In this document: in pieces, positions 45,952-56,479 of the stretch
Numbering within the stretch: position 1 is the stretch's first letter
Layout: every line of letters starts with the position of its first letter
DNA from: Diploscapter coronatus
Taxonomy: Eukaryota > Nematoda > Chromadorea > Rhabditida > Rhabditidae
Direction of reading: 5' to 3'
Assembly: GCA_964036155.1 (NCBI GenBank)
Contig: OZ038422.1
Span: 70,083,201-70,147,200 of the forward strand
Length of the DNA: 64,000 nucleotides
The notes under the pieces: model-generated
Told to the model about the DNA's origin: nothing
The model's database searches: none
The model's input: only the letters and a program-made list of their open reading frames with translations
Made by a program: the position numbers and the translations under genes

Positions 45952-48849
45952 ATGTATATTTGCCTAAACGGATCTATCGATTTCGATATGTATAAGTATT
46001 ATGAAGATGACATGGAACTCTGCGAGAGTATTCAGCATTTTCACTTAAATAATTGGAAAAAATTTCGCTCATTAGTGACATATTATATATAATAGTGTCA
46101 ATTTTGAAGTTAATGAATTTTGCAAGATATTAGAAACTAAACATTTTGTGTACGAATTTTATACAGATTGAATTTTCCTAGGTTTTGCTAAATCCACTAC
46201 ACATTATGATCCGTTTTTCACTTTCTTTAAACATCACCTACTCCGTAAGTAAGATATTTTGTATCTGAAAATCTTTCTTTTAAGTTATTATAGTTATTTT
46301 TGCTTATTAAATTCAACATATATACTTTTAGTAATGCCTTGTAAAGATGCCCCTGTTAGATCATATGCAGTATCCTTTTTGGTATATTTATTACAACTAA
46401 TTCTATTTATACTTGGAATGCGAACGATTACGATATTAATGAAGAAATCGACAAGCTTTTCAACATTTGAAAAACAGTTGCTATCGCTATTAATATTGAA
46501 ATGTGTCTATACGTTAATTAACATCACTTCTGTGAGTTGATTGCTTCAGATATAACTCGATGTATATTTTAGAATTATTATTATCTTTATCTAGTTTTGA
46601 AAACCGCGTGTTGTATGTATAATAATGATATAACGGTAAACATTACTTTTTATATACATATAAATCATTGACCTAAATCAATTGGATTTAAGCTCTACAT
46701 TTTTTGGTAATATGTTCATAGATTGAAGACAATCAAATCATGCAATATTTATCTCATAATTCTTTTTTGTAATATAGAAAAGTATGAAAAGTTTGAGCCT
46801 GATTCCATTTGATTTAGTAGGATTTTTGATCCCTTTCCTGGTCACGATCCACTCACCAGTGACCGAATGAGAGACTTTGATTCGGACACCCTTTTTTACT
46901 TGATTCTCTGATTTCACTTTATAGAGAAAAACACTGACTTTCAAAGCGTGTTTATTTCATGTCGAGAGAAGTGGTAATGAGATGAGTCCGAGATCAAATG
47001 AGAAATGAGATTTTGTGGATGGGGAATTCTGCCCGTACAACAATTTAAACAAGTATTATTACTTGACCCCTAACTTTGTTCTGCTCATTTATTGGCGTAT
47101 TTCATATTTTCAGATTTATCATTATATGATTGTATCATTGGAATGGATGATTACAAATGTGATCAAAATTATATCCTGTGCAATGGCAGTTCAACGAGCG
47201 AGGGCATTTTCTGAGTATGAATACAAATTCAGACTTAGGGAGGATTTAGACAAAATAGTCTTGCGACCTAATCCCATAAGATTTTTAAAATGTTTTTTTT
47301 TCTCTCTAGCTTGAAATTCTCAAAAGATATTTCGGAGAGAATTTTGAAGTCATAATTTATGATTTCGTTTTGCGATTTCCCTAGTCTATTTTTGAGTGTG
47401 ATTCGAATTCTTCCTAGATCTATATAAATTTCACCGATCTTTCAAAAGCTATTTTAGTAAACCAAGCTATCGAATCACAAGCCTCAACAAATACATATTC
47501 ATTGCTTCAATGATAGTTATTACTCTCATTTATCAATTTATGAATGCAAAAACCTTTTATCGCATCATATTTGTTGGCAATGAGCCATATAAGAATCATA
47601 TAAAAAGATTGAATAATCGTATGAAGCGTCAAGTGTATCAATTAAATGTAGAACTACAAGAGGATGATTATTGGAATATGTTGATGATCGATGATTTATA
47701 CGAATCTATGGATTACTATGTAAGAAAATTCATTTCAGGGGTGTTCAAGATTTAATCTTGAAAATTTCGAAATCGAAGTTGGAATCCCAAAACCCCAGAA
47801 GTCGAAATTCAGAACACCCCTGACGAATATGACGTTTTGAATTATACTTTCAACCAGGATGAATATAATGCCAAATTTAGTATGTTTATGTTCAATCCAC
47901 GACAATTATCATAGTAAATGGAATATTAATTCCGATTTTAATCTGGAGTACCGTTTATCTATTGAAGAAGCTCAAACGACAACTTAGCAAAATATCGACG
48001 AATCTGAGGATAAGTGAAAATGGTTTGAGTCGACGGTTGATAGCTCATGTAGAAAATTTGCATGAAATATTTCCTATGAATGATGGATATTGTTTCAGTC
48101 AATTGTTGAAATAATCATCTATTGTGCTGGAATAATTATGTTCCTACCGTTGACTATGAGCAATCCAAATGATTTTTTTGTAAGAATATTCATAAAAGGC
48201 AAAATGAGAACCTCAAGACGATCATGACACGAGACATGACGAAATAGTAGCGGAAGGCAATTAATAAAAATAGTAAACAAACAAATCAAGTTTTTGTTTA
48301 CTACTTACTACCTCCGTTTTTTCACAAATTGCAACTTTTTCTAGCTTCTCTGCACTCCCATTCACAAATCTCCCACTCGAAAAAGTTTAAAATTATGGGA
48401 AAACGGGGGTACCTGTTAGTTACTACTCTTATTAATTGCCGTAGGGAGATAAATACTTCCCTGATTTCATACATCCTATTTTGCTCAAGTCTTGCATCAT
48501 GATTTCATAAGGCTTCCATATAGCCCTTCAAAATTAAGTGAGCTTTAAAAATGAATTTAGCTATCCCTAAGCCAGATTATAGTATTTGGCCCGTACGTTC
48601 AGTTTTTAACACTTTATTTCCTGACTAAAAGTGCAATTCAGGTAGAATAATGAAATTTTGAATAATTATGATATTTATCTATATACAGTTTCCATTGAAT
48701 TTTAGAGATTGGATATCCAGAATCGTGAAAAGTCTAAGACGAAAAATATCATGGTGAAGACTTTGGCACGAAAACCAGACAAAAATCAAATCCAGAGAAA
48801 TCGAATTTATAACATCGCGATTCCGAATAACGATAATAATATTCCCTGA
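45952..48849 (+). CDS. Seven-TM chemoreceptor, SRA/SRAB-like (paralogue)
   Basis: Eight exons (45952-46027, 46182-46244, 46332-46531, 47114-47214, 47458-47719, 47881-48048, 48099-48179, 48706-48849) give 364 aa. The N-terminus carries the Cys pattern MYICLNGSIDF...MELCE. TM1/TM2 are SFLVYLLQLILFILGM and FEKQLLSLLILKCVYTLINI, aligning with FEKLIIVLLILNVLL of the gene at 13657. Other TM blocks are IVSLEWMITNVIKIISCAM, YIFIASMIVITLIYQF, IIIVNGILIPILIWSTVYLL and EIIIYCAGIIMFLPLTM. Intron phases match the first receptor at every junction, which supports both models. The loop encoded by 47458-47719 is longer than in the paralogue. Intron 3 holds a dispersed repeat, intron 5 a MITE and intron 7 a foldback. 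Confidence 0.85.
46950..47042. repeat. Dispersed repeat in receptor intron, copy 1
   Basis: This segment is related in direct orientation to 49438-49533. Shared words are CATGTC, AGAGAAGTG, GAGATCAAATGAGA, ATGGGGAA and TCTGCCCGT. Confidence 0.65.
47735..47823. mobile_element. MITE of the GGGGTGTTC family, copy 1
   Basis: Termini TCAGGGGTGTTC and GAACACCCCTGA are exact inverted repeats around an 89-bp element in an intron of the receptor gene. No clear target duplication is seen. Confidence 0.65.
48245..48448. repeat. Foldback element in receptor intron
   Basis: GGCAATTAATAAAAATAGTAA at the left (to about 48275) pairs with TTACTACTCTTATTAATTGCC at the right. Inner parts also pair (TACCTCCGTTTT with AAAACGGGGGTA). 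It is a probable MITE in the last intron of the receptor. Confidence 0.6.
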
Positions 48850-48999
48850 TAGATGGCACAATTTAACACTATTTATTTCTTTTGCTTAATAAACTCAGAT
48901 ATTTTGGGTTTATTATTCTATTTCGATTTTTTATGTTCAAATTTGTTCATTTTAAGTCTCTCTTTGATTTTGTAGTGATGTTTTTGATCTCAAGAAGTA

Positions 49000-49109
49000 G
49001 GATACCCCCGATCCAGAACTGCCCGATTCAGAACTTTTTGTGAATAGGTCTCAATGTGCGGGCTAACAAAATAGTTCTGAATCGGGCAGTTCTGGATCAG
49101 GGGTGTTCC
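49000..49109. mobile_element. MITE of the GGGGTGTTC family with 9-bp target duplication
   Basis: The left end GGATACCCCCGATCC and the right end GGATCAGGGGTGTTCC are inverted repeats that pair further inward through CAGAACTGCCCGATTCAGAA. CAAGAAGTA flanks both sides (48991-48999 and 49110-49118), a perfect 9-bp duplication that suggests a Mutator-like origin. Confidence 0.8.
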
Positions 49110-49437
49110 CAAGAAGTACATATTTCTGCGGGTGAATTTGTTTGATTAATTTTGAGCAAATTATTTTCATAAAAAGGTAAAATATCGACGCAAAAGTTCA
49201 TACCCACCATGTCACAAATTGAAATGATAACATTCTCTTAATATAAAATACACACAGAATGAAATTGCATTTGTGTTCGCATAAATCAAAATATGAAAAT
49301 GTAAACTTAATTGTAAAAAAGAATTCAAAAAGCAACTATCTTATCCAAATTTTCCGTGTTCAACATATCCATTTTTCAAGATACAAATTTTTATAAAATG
49401 TGACAACCAAGAGTCCACTCATTTCAAATGATCTTGT

Positions 49438-49533
49438 TTATTGCATGTCAAGAGAAGTGATAGTCATGAAATTGAGATCAAATGAGATTTTGGAGAATAC
49501 TTTGTGAAATGGGGAATCTGCCCGTGTAATAAA
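49438..49533. repeat. Dispersed repeat, copy 2
   Basis: Related to 46950-47042 in direct orientation; it lies outside any gene. Confidence 0.65.
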
Positions 49534-50465
49534 TGAAATATCTATCAACATGGAAGTTTTTCATCAGGCGATGAAATTTAATTTTATTCAATTGAAGAGA
49601 AATTTAGATTATCACAAGAATTATTTTCTTATTGATGGATTTTCTGCATTGAAGAAATATTCATGCACACAATTAATTGCTTTCATTTTTAATAGATGAA
49701 TAAGATCAGTTTTGTGCAATTCGGATAACGGACATTGCCCTCACCAATGCGAGAATTGCGTGTCCTTCTATCTCTCTCGTTTATTCTCACCACAAAGTAA
49801 CCTAATTGCAATAATATATGAAATTTTTGATCACCGAATCATTCGGGCTGAAATGTCAGAATGTGTTTTTGATTATGAGCATAGTTCCTAAATATGTCTA
49901 GGAGTCATCCATTCCGTTAGTTTAGGAAGAAAATTTGTCTCCCTTCCGGATGTCCCCAGAAAGGTTGGTTCCAAAAAGTGTTTTATTCGACACAAGTCGA
50001 GGCTTGATCGAATCTCAAGATTTACCTTGAGTAACTGGGTTAAAAACCGACGAGTTCAGTGTGATACAGATATTAATGCAGGTTTCGTGTTGCATGACAA
50101 ATGACATTGCAAATGCTTTAGTCACATAATGAAATGCTGGAGAGCGCAGACAGGCAGTGAGAATGGCGCGAACAGAAAGAATGGTGTGAGCTGTTTCGAA
50201 AGTGTTCGCATTTGCCTGAATTGATTGCATGCTATTCAAGGCGAATGCAGCAAAGAAATCTATGATTAGCATACGAGATGTTTCACAATGTTTAAAACAT
50301 TCATTCAGTTAGTTTTTGTCTGCTGAAGGAAGTACATTTTGGATCATCGAATTATCCGACTGAAAGTCGAATGTCATTTCATTGTGCTATTGTCACTGTC
50401 ATCTTTGTCTTGTCATTCCATGCATTCAATGTTTTTCCTCCTTTTTCGTTCATTCCAGGTTCCAA

Positions 50466-50626
50466 ATCAGGGCCGCGCGAACGCAGCCCCTCACTCAAAA
50501 ATTTAGTCGTCGGCGAACCCCAACTCGGAGCTGCCGTGCAGGTCAGCCCAGACCGAAGTGCAATGCCCGGGCCTCGCCACAGATAACCGCCTTCTTGATC
50601 GCGGTGTCTCCCGACCAGGTAAGTTT
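50466..50626 (-). ncRNA. U1: U1 spliceosomal snRNA
   Basis: Read on the minus strand from 50626, the RNA starts AAACTTACCTGG, the sequence that pairs with 5' splice sites. Stem-loop I contains GATCAAGAAG (U1-70K loop). Stem-loop II has CATTGCACTTCGG (U1A motif ATTGCAC). The Sm site is AAATTTTTGA. It ends with a hairpin GGGCTGCG-TTCG-CGCGGCCC. The length of about 161 nt and the order of elements match nematode U1. The strong CpG and GC content contrasts with the AT-rich flanks, as expected for a structured RNA. On the plus strand it mimics an exon flanked by AG and GTAAGT, which is only the complement of the U1 5' end. The promoter should lie just above 50626. Confidence 0.96.
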
Positions 50627-51302
50627 ATGAGTCGCTGGCAGGGGGATGAAATGGGAAGTGATTGAGATATCCTGAACCGCATTGACTAGTGCATAACAGA
50701 ATAGGGAGGAAAGATGGCTAGACAGACACTTTCGAAAGTAGGGAAAAAGTGCATGGAAATGGAAGAGAAGAATAGTCACATAGTCACTTTGCCAGTAGAT
50801 TGAAAAGAAAATTGATTTTGGTACTTTTTTCTTCAATTAATTACAGACTACCAAAAATGAAATTAGCATATCTGAATAATAATGTGTATGTTTGTGAATC
50901 TGCATAACACAATAAACGATATTCCGAATCCAATACGGGTTTCCAGGTTTGAACATTTGAATTTAAAGACCAGATTCTCAGGTAAACTACCCAAATCGAC
51001 TATGGAGATTTAAAAAAAAACGTTTCAGAAAATTTTAACTTCAAAAAATTATCGAAATTAGCACAAAATCGTTTTTTTACCATTTTTGACAGATTTTCAC
51101 CCAAAATTCAATTTGTTATTTTGAAAATAAAAATTACTTTTCAAATTTTTTATTACCAATTTCATCAGCATTTAAATAATGGAAAATTTAGACTTCAATT
51201 GAAGACGTATACACTTTGCGCTTCAAATGAAAAGTTATTTTTAGGAGGGGTCATCAAAAATAAATTTGAGTTCATTTTTCTAAAACTTATTTCCTGATTA
51301 CA
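50627..51302. other. Intergenic, U1 upstream region
   Basis: The first about 70 bp should hold the U1 PSE. I do not see the CTTGRMATAY word of the SL1 promoters at -52. The rest is AT-rich with no gene. Confidence 0.4.
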
Positions 51303-51560
51303 CCATGAGGCGGTGTAGCGAAGTGGTTGTGTCACTGTCTAGAGCAGGGTCTCAGATTCACCCCCACCTCAATTCGAGCCAAGGGGTTCAAGAAATGTTG
51401 GTAGTGGATAAAACCACGGAAAATTAGTCTAAGCAATTCCTCAGCTGTTGCACACAACAGCAGTCTGTCCTCGGGACGGACCGCTAATTCTGTGTGCCTA
51501 GGATAGGCCGACGGTCTCATTACTGACGGAGAGTAGCCGACCCCACCTAGTGGGAATAAG
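51303..51560 (+). mobile_element. tRNA-derived SINE-like element
   Basis: GGCGGTGTAGCGAAGTGGTTG resembles a tRNA 5' half with an A box (TAGCGAAGTGG). About 50 bp on, AATTCGAGCC resembles a weak B box. A GC-richer body follows (GGACGGACCGC; GGCCGACGGTC; GTAGCCGACCCCACC) to about 51560. The acceptor stem cannot be closed, so it is not a functional tRNA. Confidence 0.5.
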
Positions 51561-51869
51561 GCTAGGATGCTTTTAATGTGAACTCATAAAAATTTGAAAT
51601 TCTCAAAAAAGTGGACCAAATTCTCAATTGTTTATACAATTACACTGAAAGTTATTTCCAAAAGTTTTAGAATCCGAATTGCGTCCCTTCACCACTGTTC
51701 TACATTTGATTTTTATTTAATTATCAATTTTTATTTGCATTAGCAATTCGCCGAGACGACAAATTAAATAATTAAATTATTCCCTTTACAATAATAATTA
51801 CAACTAAAATGCGCAGCTTAGGGCATTCGTGAGATCGATTTAAATCATTCCTGATGACAAGGCTGATGT

Positions 51870-54800
51870 TCATGTCTTCTTGGTCACTCTGCTCTTCTTG
51901 CCCTTGTTGCTCCCGATATAGTAAGCTGGTTGGGCGAATGCGGAGTACGGGTTGTAGGGCGGGCCGTATGCCGGTGGTACTGGTCGGGCTAGAAGATACG
52001 AAATTTGATCTCTAATTGTTTTAGATAATAGTCTAAATGACATACGCATCGGCATTGGTGGTGGGGCTGCGTATCTGTAGCAAGGTGGTCGCGTACACGC
52101 ATATGGATCATAGAACCTCATTGGAGGAGGGGGTGCAGGAGCAGGAGGAGGAGGAGGAGGAGGTTGAACCGGCACAATTGGGCAGGGCTGAATGACACTA
52201 TTTACTAAAAAACTAGAAATGAGAAAATAAACGAATTAATTGGGAAATGTAATTAAGGGTGTCCAAGATTCGATTTTTCTGGGACGAGTCCGACTTTTTC
52301 AAAAGAGGACAGGGACGGATAAATCTTGGACATTTTGAACACCCCTTGATGCTATAAATGGAAGTCTCTTTCTTCAATTTCTGTAACGTTCGTATTAACT
52401 GAATGTTTCACAATACAAAATAATTTGGCTACAAATAAAGTTGTGTGCATTCTCTCTAAACGCCTACTCATTCTGGAAATTGAGACTTCGTCCATCATCC
52501 CTTCAGGATATAGGAATTTCTATGATTATCTACCTGATATGTGCATTGTGCGATGTATGGAACTGGATAGGGAACGGGAACTGGCTCACGAATCACGACG
52601 GGAGCTGGTTGAGGTGGGGGCTGTGATTATGTTTGTAATTGGGAAAAATGAATATTGAGCCATGCGAGAAACTCAATCCTGCATAATTTCGCAAGTGGGG
52701 AAAATCAGGTCACGCCTCCATCGAAAATCGACTGTTCAGCGAAGCTGGCCCAATTTTCAATCGAATTGCGAGTTTTAGTTACTATTTTCGCTAACTGCTT
52801 TTAGTAACTACCATCCAAATAATTGGATAATTGACTTATCTTACTAATTAGATCGCGATCGGGGCTGGTCAAAGACTAAAGTTTCAAAAACTCAAAGTCA
52901 AAGACAAAAAAAGTTTTGTCCAGCCTTGATCGCGATTCCGCCGTCTCCCTCACTTTCAGCCATGAAAAATCGAGAAAATCCTGTGACTGATATAGAATTG
53001 CACTGTAAGCTGCATGGGTCCTGTCGAAAGCGCTCTAAGAGTGAACTAGTCAATCATCTAATTATTTTGATGATAGTAATCATCAAAGGTAGTTAACGAA
53101 AATGACAATTAATCGTGAAAATCGGTCGACAACTGGAATAGTTTCTTTGAATAGTCGATTTTTGACGAGGGCGTGGATCGAGTTTCTCACATTGTTCAAT
53201 ACTCCATACCGGTGGGGGAGGTGGAGGCGGAGGAGGTCTGACTGGAACTGGCTCTAGAATAGAAATACTCATAAAATTTTATCGTGATTTAAAGAGCTAG
53301 GTTACCTGGAATCGGAACGTAGCAAGGAACAGTCGGTGGTGTGCAGTACGGGTTGTAGTATGGCTGTGGAGCTGAATTGTAATCAATTGAATATGTATGT
53401 ATATGTATATATATTTTTTTTTTAATTCTAAACTCACGAGGAACAGGGGCTGGAGCTGGAGGTGGGGGTGGTGGTGCTTAAAAATGTGTAATGATTATGG
53501 GAAAACAGCAATAATTGAGCATTCGAAATTTTGCACAAAAAATAAGACAACTCCCTGATAGATTTTGTAATTTATGCATAAATTATGACATACGTGGGGG
53601 TGGAGCTAAATTGGCAATGCTAATTGATATGATTGAACACTTACTGTCCCTTTTAGTAAATTAATAAATTACTCACGAGGTGGTGGAGCTGAATAGAATT
53701 CAAATTAAAACCTTTAACCATGATCGTCGAAGAGATCAGTAAAAATGCACTTACGCGGCGCTGAAATTCAGAGATTTATACATTTAAATGTAAATCTATT
53801 CTATGTACGGCCGCTAGTTGTGATTATAATCCAAATTAGAATTCTTAAATATTATGTGAACCTAGTGAAAAGCATAATGAAAACATAAGTGAACTAGACG
53901 ATGCAACAGTGAAATAAGGGGAAGAAAACTCATTGCGATATATGCAAATATAAACTAACGACCGCAAATATATTCGAGTGTAAACTAAAATTCAACTCAT
54001 ACGTGGTGGAGGTGGCTCCGTAGTCACGGGCTCAGGCTCTGCAAGTGTATACTATGAAGATAAAGAATAAAAACTAAATTTGCATTATCAGTGTCAATAT
54101 GCATAACTAAAGTGCAAAAGCGTTTAACTAATTCATAGCAAATACGGCTAAAGTTTATGATTCGAACCAGACCTTATGGCTAGTAGCCCGAACAGTTGCA
54201 CATGATATTTATAGAAAGTTGACGAAATAATTGAAGATCAGTTTATACTAAAATGTGAGCAATAGAAATAAAATTGAATTGCCCATATCATCGCGAAATT
54301 AGTTTCGATCATATCAAATTGTGCACTGCTCACTGATTGAAGCTTTACACAATTTTAACAATAGCTGATCGGTAAAATTTAGGATCATAAGCAGTGTATA
54401 ATTAACTTGGTTATTTTCAATGCATATGATGCAATTTAACGAGCACATGAAGTAGGCATTCGTAAAATGTGCATAAAATTGATGCGAAAATAGCATATCA
54501 TGAATTAGCGTTGCAGTATTTTATAGGAATTAGTTCTATCATAATACACTGAACGTCATCGAAATAGAAAGTAAAGAAACTGTCTGTTTCGCCATATTTG
54601 CGTGCATATTCAGCGGATTGAACTATGCATAACGCCGATCTGGGGACAATAAAGAATAGTTAAGGATGCAATTTCAGAAAAAAAAGTCGTAGAAACAATA
54701 TAGTGAAACGAATTACGTTGCAACTTTAGAGATATATGGAGGATATATCAGCGAATATTTGTGCTGAATTTCGTGCCGATTGGTTCAGGTATAATGCGGG

Positions 54801-55338
54801 TATAATAAAATAAAATGCTCTAACTTTCGATTTCTGTGACGCGCAATGTAGCTGACATTCGATACACATTCAAACATTCAGCGAACAATTATTCGGGTTT
54901 TTTTTAAAAAAAATTAAACTTGCCTGGGGGTGGAGGAGGCGGCGGCGGAAGTGGAGGAGTATCACAGTTGGGAAAACAATCATTGTAGGGGTTGTACATC
55001 GGTACTAAAATTATTTAAAATTACATTGGATAATCCAAGTTATTATTATTTCTAAAGATCGATATGCGAATTTGAGATAAATATATAAATATCTTTTTCT
55101 TTAAAGCCACATTACCTGGGGCGGGAGGGCAGGGAGGAATAGCACATATTGATACCGTAGTTCGAGTTGTGTACTATAATTGAATAAAAACAGATGATAT
55201 CAAAACTTCATTTGCAAATCTTACAGCTGAAGGCCCTAATTGCGCAAATGCTGCAGAGAAGAACGATAGAAATCTGAACCCGAAAAGTAGGTAATAAAAC
55301 CATCAAAACATAATAACTCACACAGCAGCCTGCCACAT
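51870..55338 (-). CDS. Secreted proline-rich protein with many small exons
   Basis: ATG at 55338 starts MWQAAV, which joins across a 47-bp intron to FLSFFSAAFAQLGPSA, a clear signal peptide. Next come YTTRTTVSICAIPPCPPAPG (about 55174-55117) and an exon with MYNPYNDCFPNCDTPPLPPP (about 55005-54925). Several tiny Pro exons follow (EPEPVTTEPPPPR near 54040; APPPR units near 53760, 53690 and 53600; APPPPPPAPAPVPR near 53470). Then PQPYYNPYCTPPTVPCYVPI (about 53372-53308), EPVPVRPPPPPPPPP (53255-53210), QPPPQPAPVVIREPVPVPYP (about 52625-52540) and RFYDPYACTRPPCYRYAAPP. The C-terminus is basic (GSNKGKKSRVTKKT), ending at 51870-51872. NPY and Cys-Pro motifs recur. It is probably an extracellular matrix or cuticle component; no catalytic domain is seen. 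Exon edges in the middle are approximate. Confidence 0.8.
52255..52347. mobile_element. MITE of the GGGGTGTTC family, copy 3
   Basis: AAGGGTGTCCAAGATT at the left and AATCTTGGACATTTTGAACACCCCTT at the right are imperfect inverted repeats. It sits in an intron of the proline-rich gene. Confidence 0.6.
52860..52928. mobile_element. Tiny hAT-like MITE with perfect 8-bp duplication
   Basis: A 69-bp element with ends CGGGGCTGGTCAAAG and CTTTTTTTG-type to GTCCAGCCTTG, related to the hAT ends at 22080. ATCGCGAT occurs exactly on both sides (52852-52859 and 52929-52936), the 8-bp target duplication expected for hAT. Confidence 0.75.
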
Positions 55339-56479
55339 TTCGACTTCCAACTTCTACAATACTTTTTGCAGAAGTGCGACGTCTGCCACTTGCAGGTGCC
55401 ATTCACTTTTATACGAGTCCTCCCAGGATGCGTCTGAGCTCTCCTCACATCCTGCGTTCTCTCAGCCAACCGGTCATTCTATCCTCTACCGTCTCCCCTC
55501 CCTTCTCATGCTCATTCTGCTCTCATCCTGGTCATTTTCGTCCTCTTTTCCAATTCGTCGTCTCTTTTCACAATGCAAATACGCGTCTTTCACTTCGAAT
55601 TTGACACTCCTGCACACGTAAGTCGTGTATTATTTGATGAGCAAAATTTGCCTGGTTGGCCGAGGGGCGAAAATCCCGGAAAAAGTTGACAGTACGCACA
55701 TTTCGGAGAGAATGCTCGGAGGCTAAAGGATCCAGGGATCATTGAATCATTTTGCAGCCTAACGAACATTTCCATACCATTATTTATTTAAGTGAAAATT
55801 AAAAAAATAAAATTATACCAATTAGTTTGTGATAAAATGATATCTTAGTGTTGGTAATAAAAATCAAATAACGTAATTTTCGTTAATTTTGCCTTTATTC
55901 GTTGCTCAAACTATCGAATGTAGAATGAAAGAAGCTGTACTTCATATCGGCTTGAATATATCGTATATTGTATCGTGCTTACCGTTAGTATTCGGTGCTG
56001 AAGTGAGCATGCTCTAACCCTAAAACTTGTGTTTCAATTGAAAGTGAAAATTGTTTCGCCTTTTCTTCTTTCTCTTTAATAGCGAGAAAATGGAGCACAC
56101 TTTCATTTTCGATTTGGACACTAAAAATGGTTCTATGCAAAAAAAATTAGGTTAAAATACTCGCGCACAAGCATAAATTCGTCTGAAAATGTGTTCATTG
56201 TGTGACGGATTTTTCGCGAACATGTTATAGGAAATCTTGTATCTGGAATTTCCACGACCACTATTTCTGAAGGGGTTACCGAAAAGGATAGCAAAGAATC
56301 CACTTTGACTACATTCACGTGATATTATTTAAGACTTATTGAAAACGGATTTTATGGGATGTAAGTAGAATAGGGAAGAATATTTTAAAAACCATAATTT
56401 ATTCTCTTTTGATCTTTTTAATTTAGAACCCTAACAATCAAAGTGATAACAAATAAAAAGCCCTAGATCAGCCACTCAG
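55339..56479. other. Intergenic, upstream of the proline-rich gene
   Basis: 55400-55600 is pyrimidine-rich on the plus strand and may be promoter or low-complexity sequence. The rest is AT-rich. The poly(A) signal of the ZPR1 gene (minus-strand AATAAA) is near 56400. Confidence 0.4.

Larger units (their letters stand above)
48850..50465. other. Intergenic with repeats
   Basis: It contains the Mutator-like small element at 49000-49109 and the repeat copy at 49438-49533. ORFs at 50015-50272 lack support. Confidence 0.4.

Noticed and set aside
50371..50836. GC-rich plus-strand exon flanked by AG and GTAAGT, with ORFs on both strands
   Set aside because: It is the complement of a U1 snRNA; the apparent donor is the complement of the U1 5' end.
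55374..55604. 76-aa plus-strand ORF upstream of the proline-rich gene
   Set aside because: Pyrimidine-rich low-complexity sequence in a likely promoter; no similarity to a known family.
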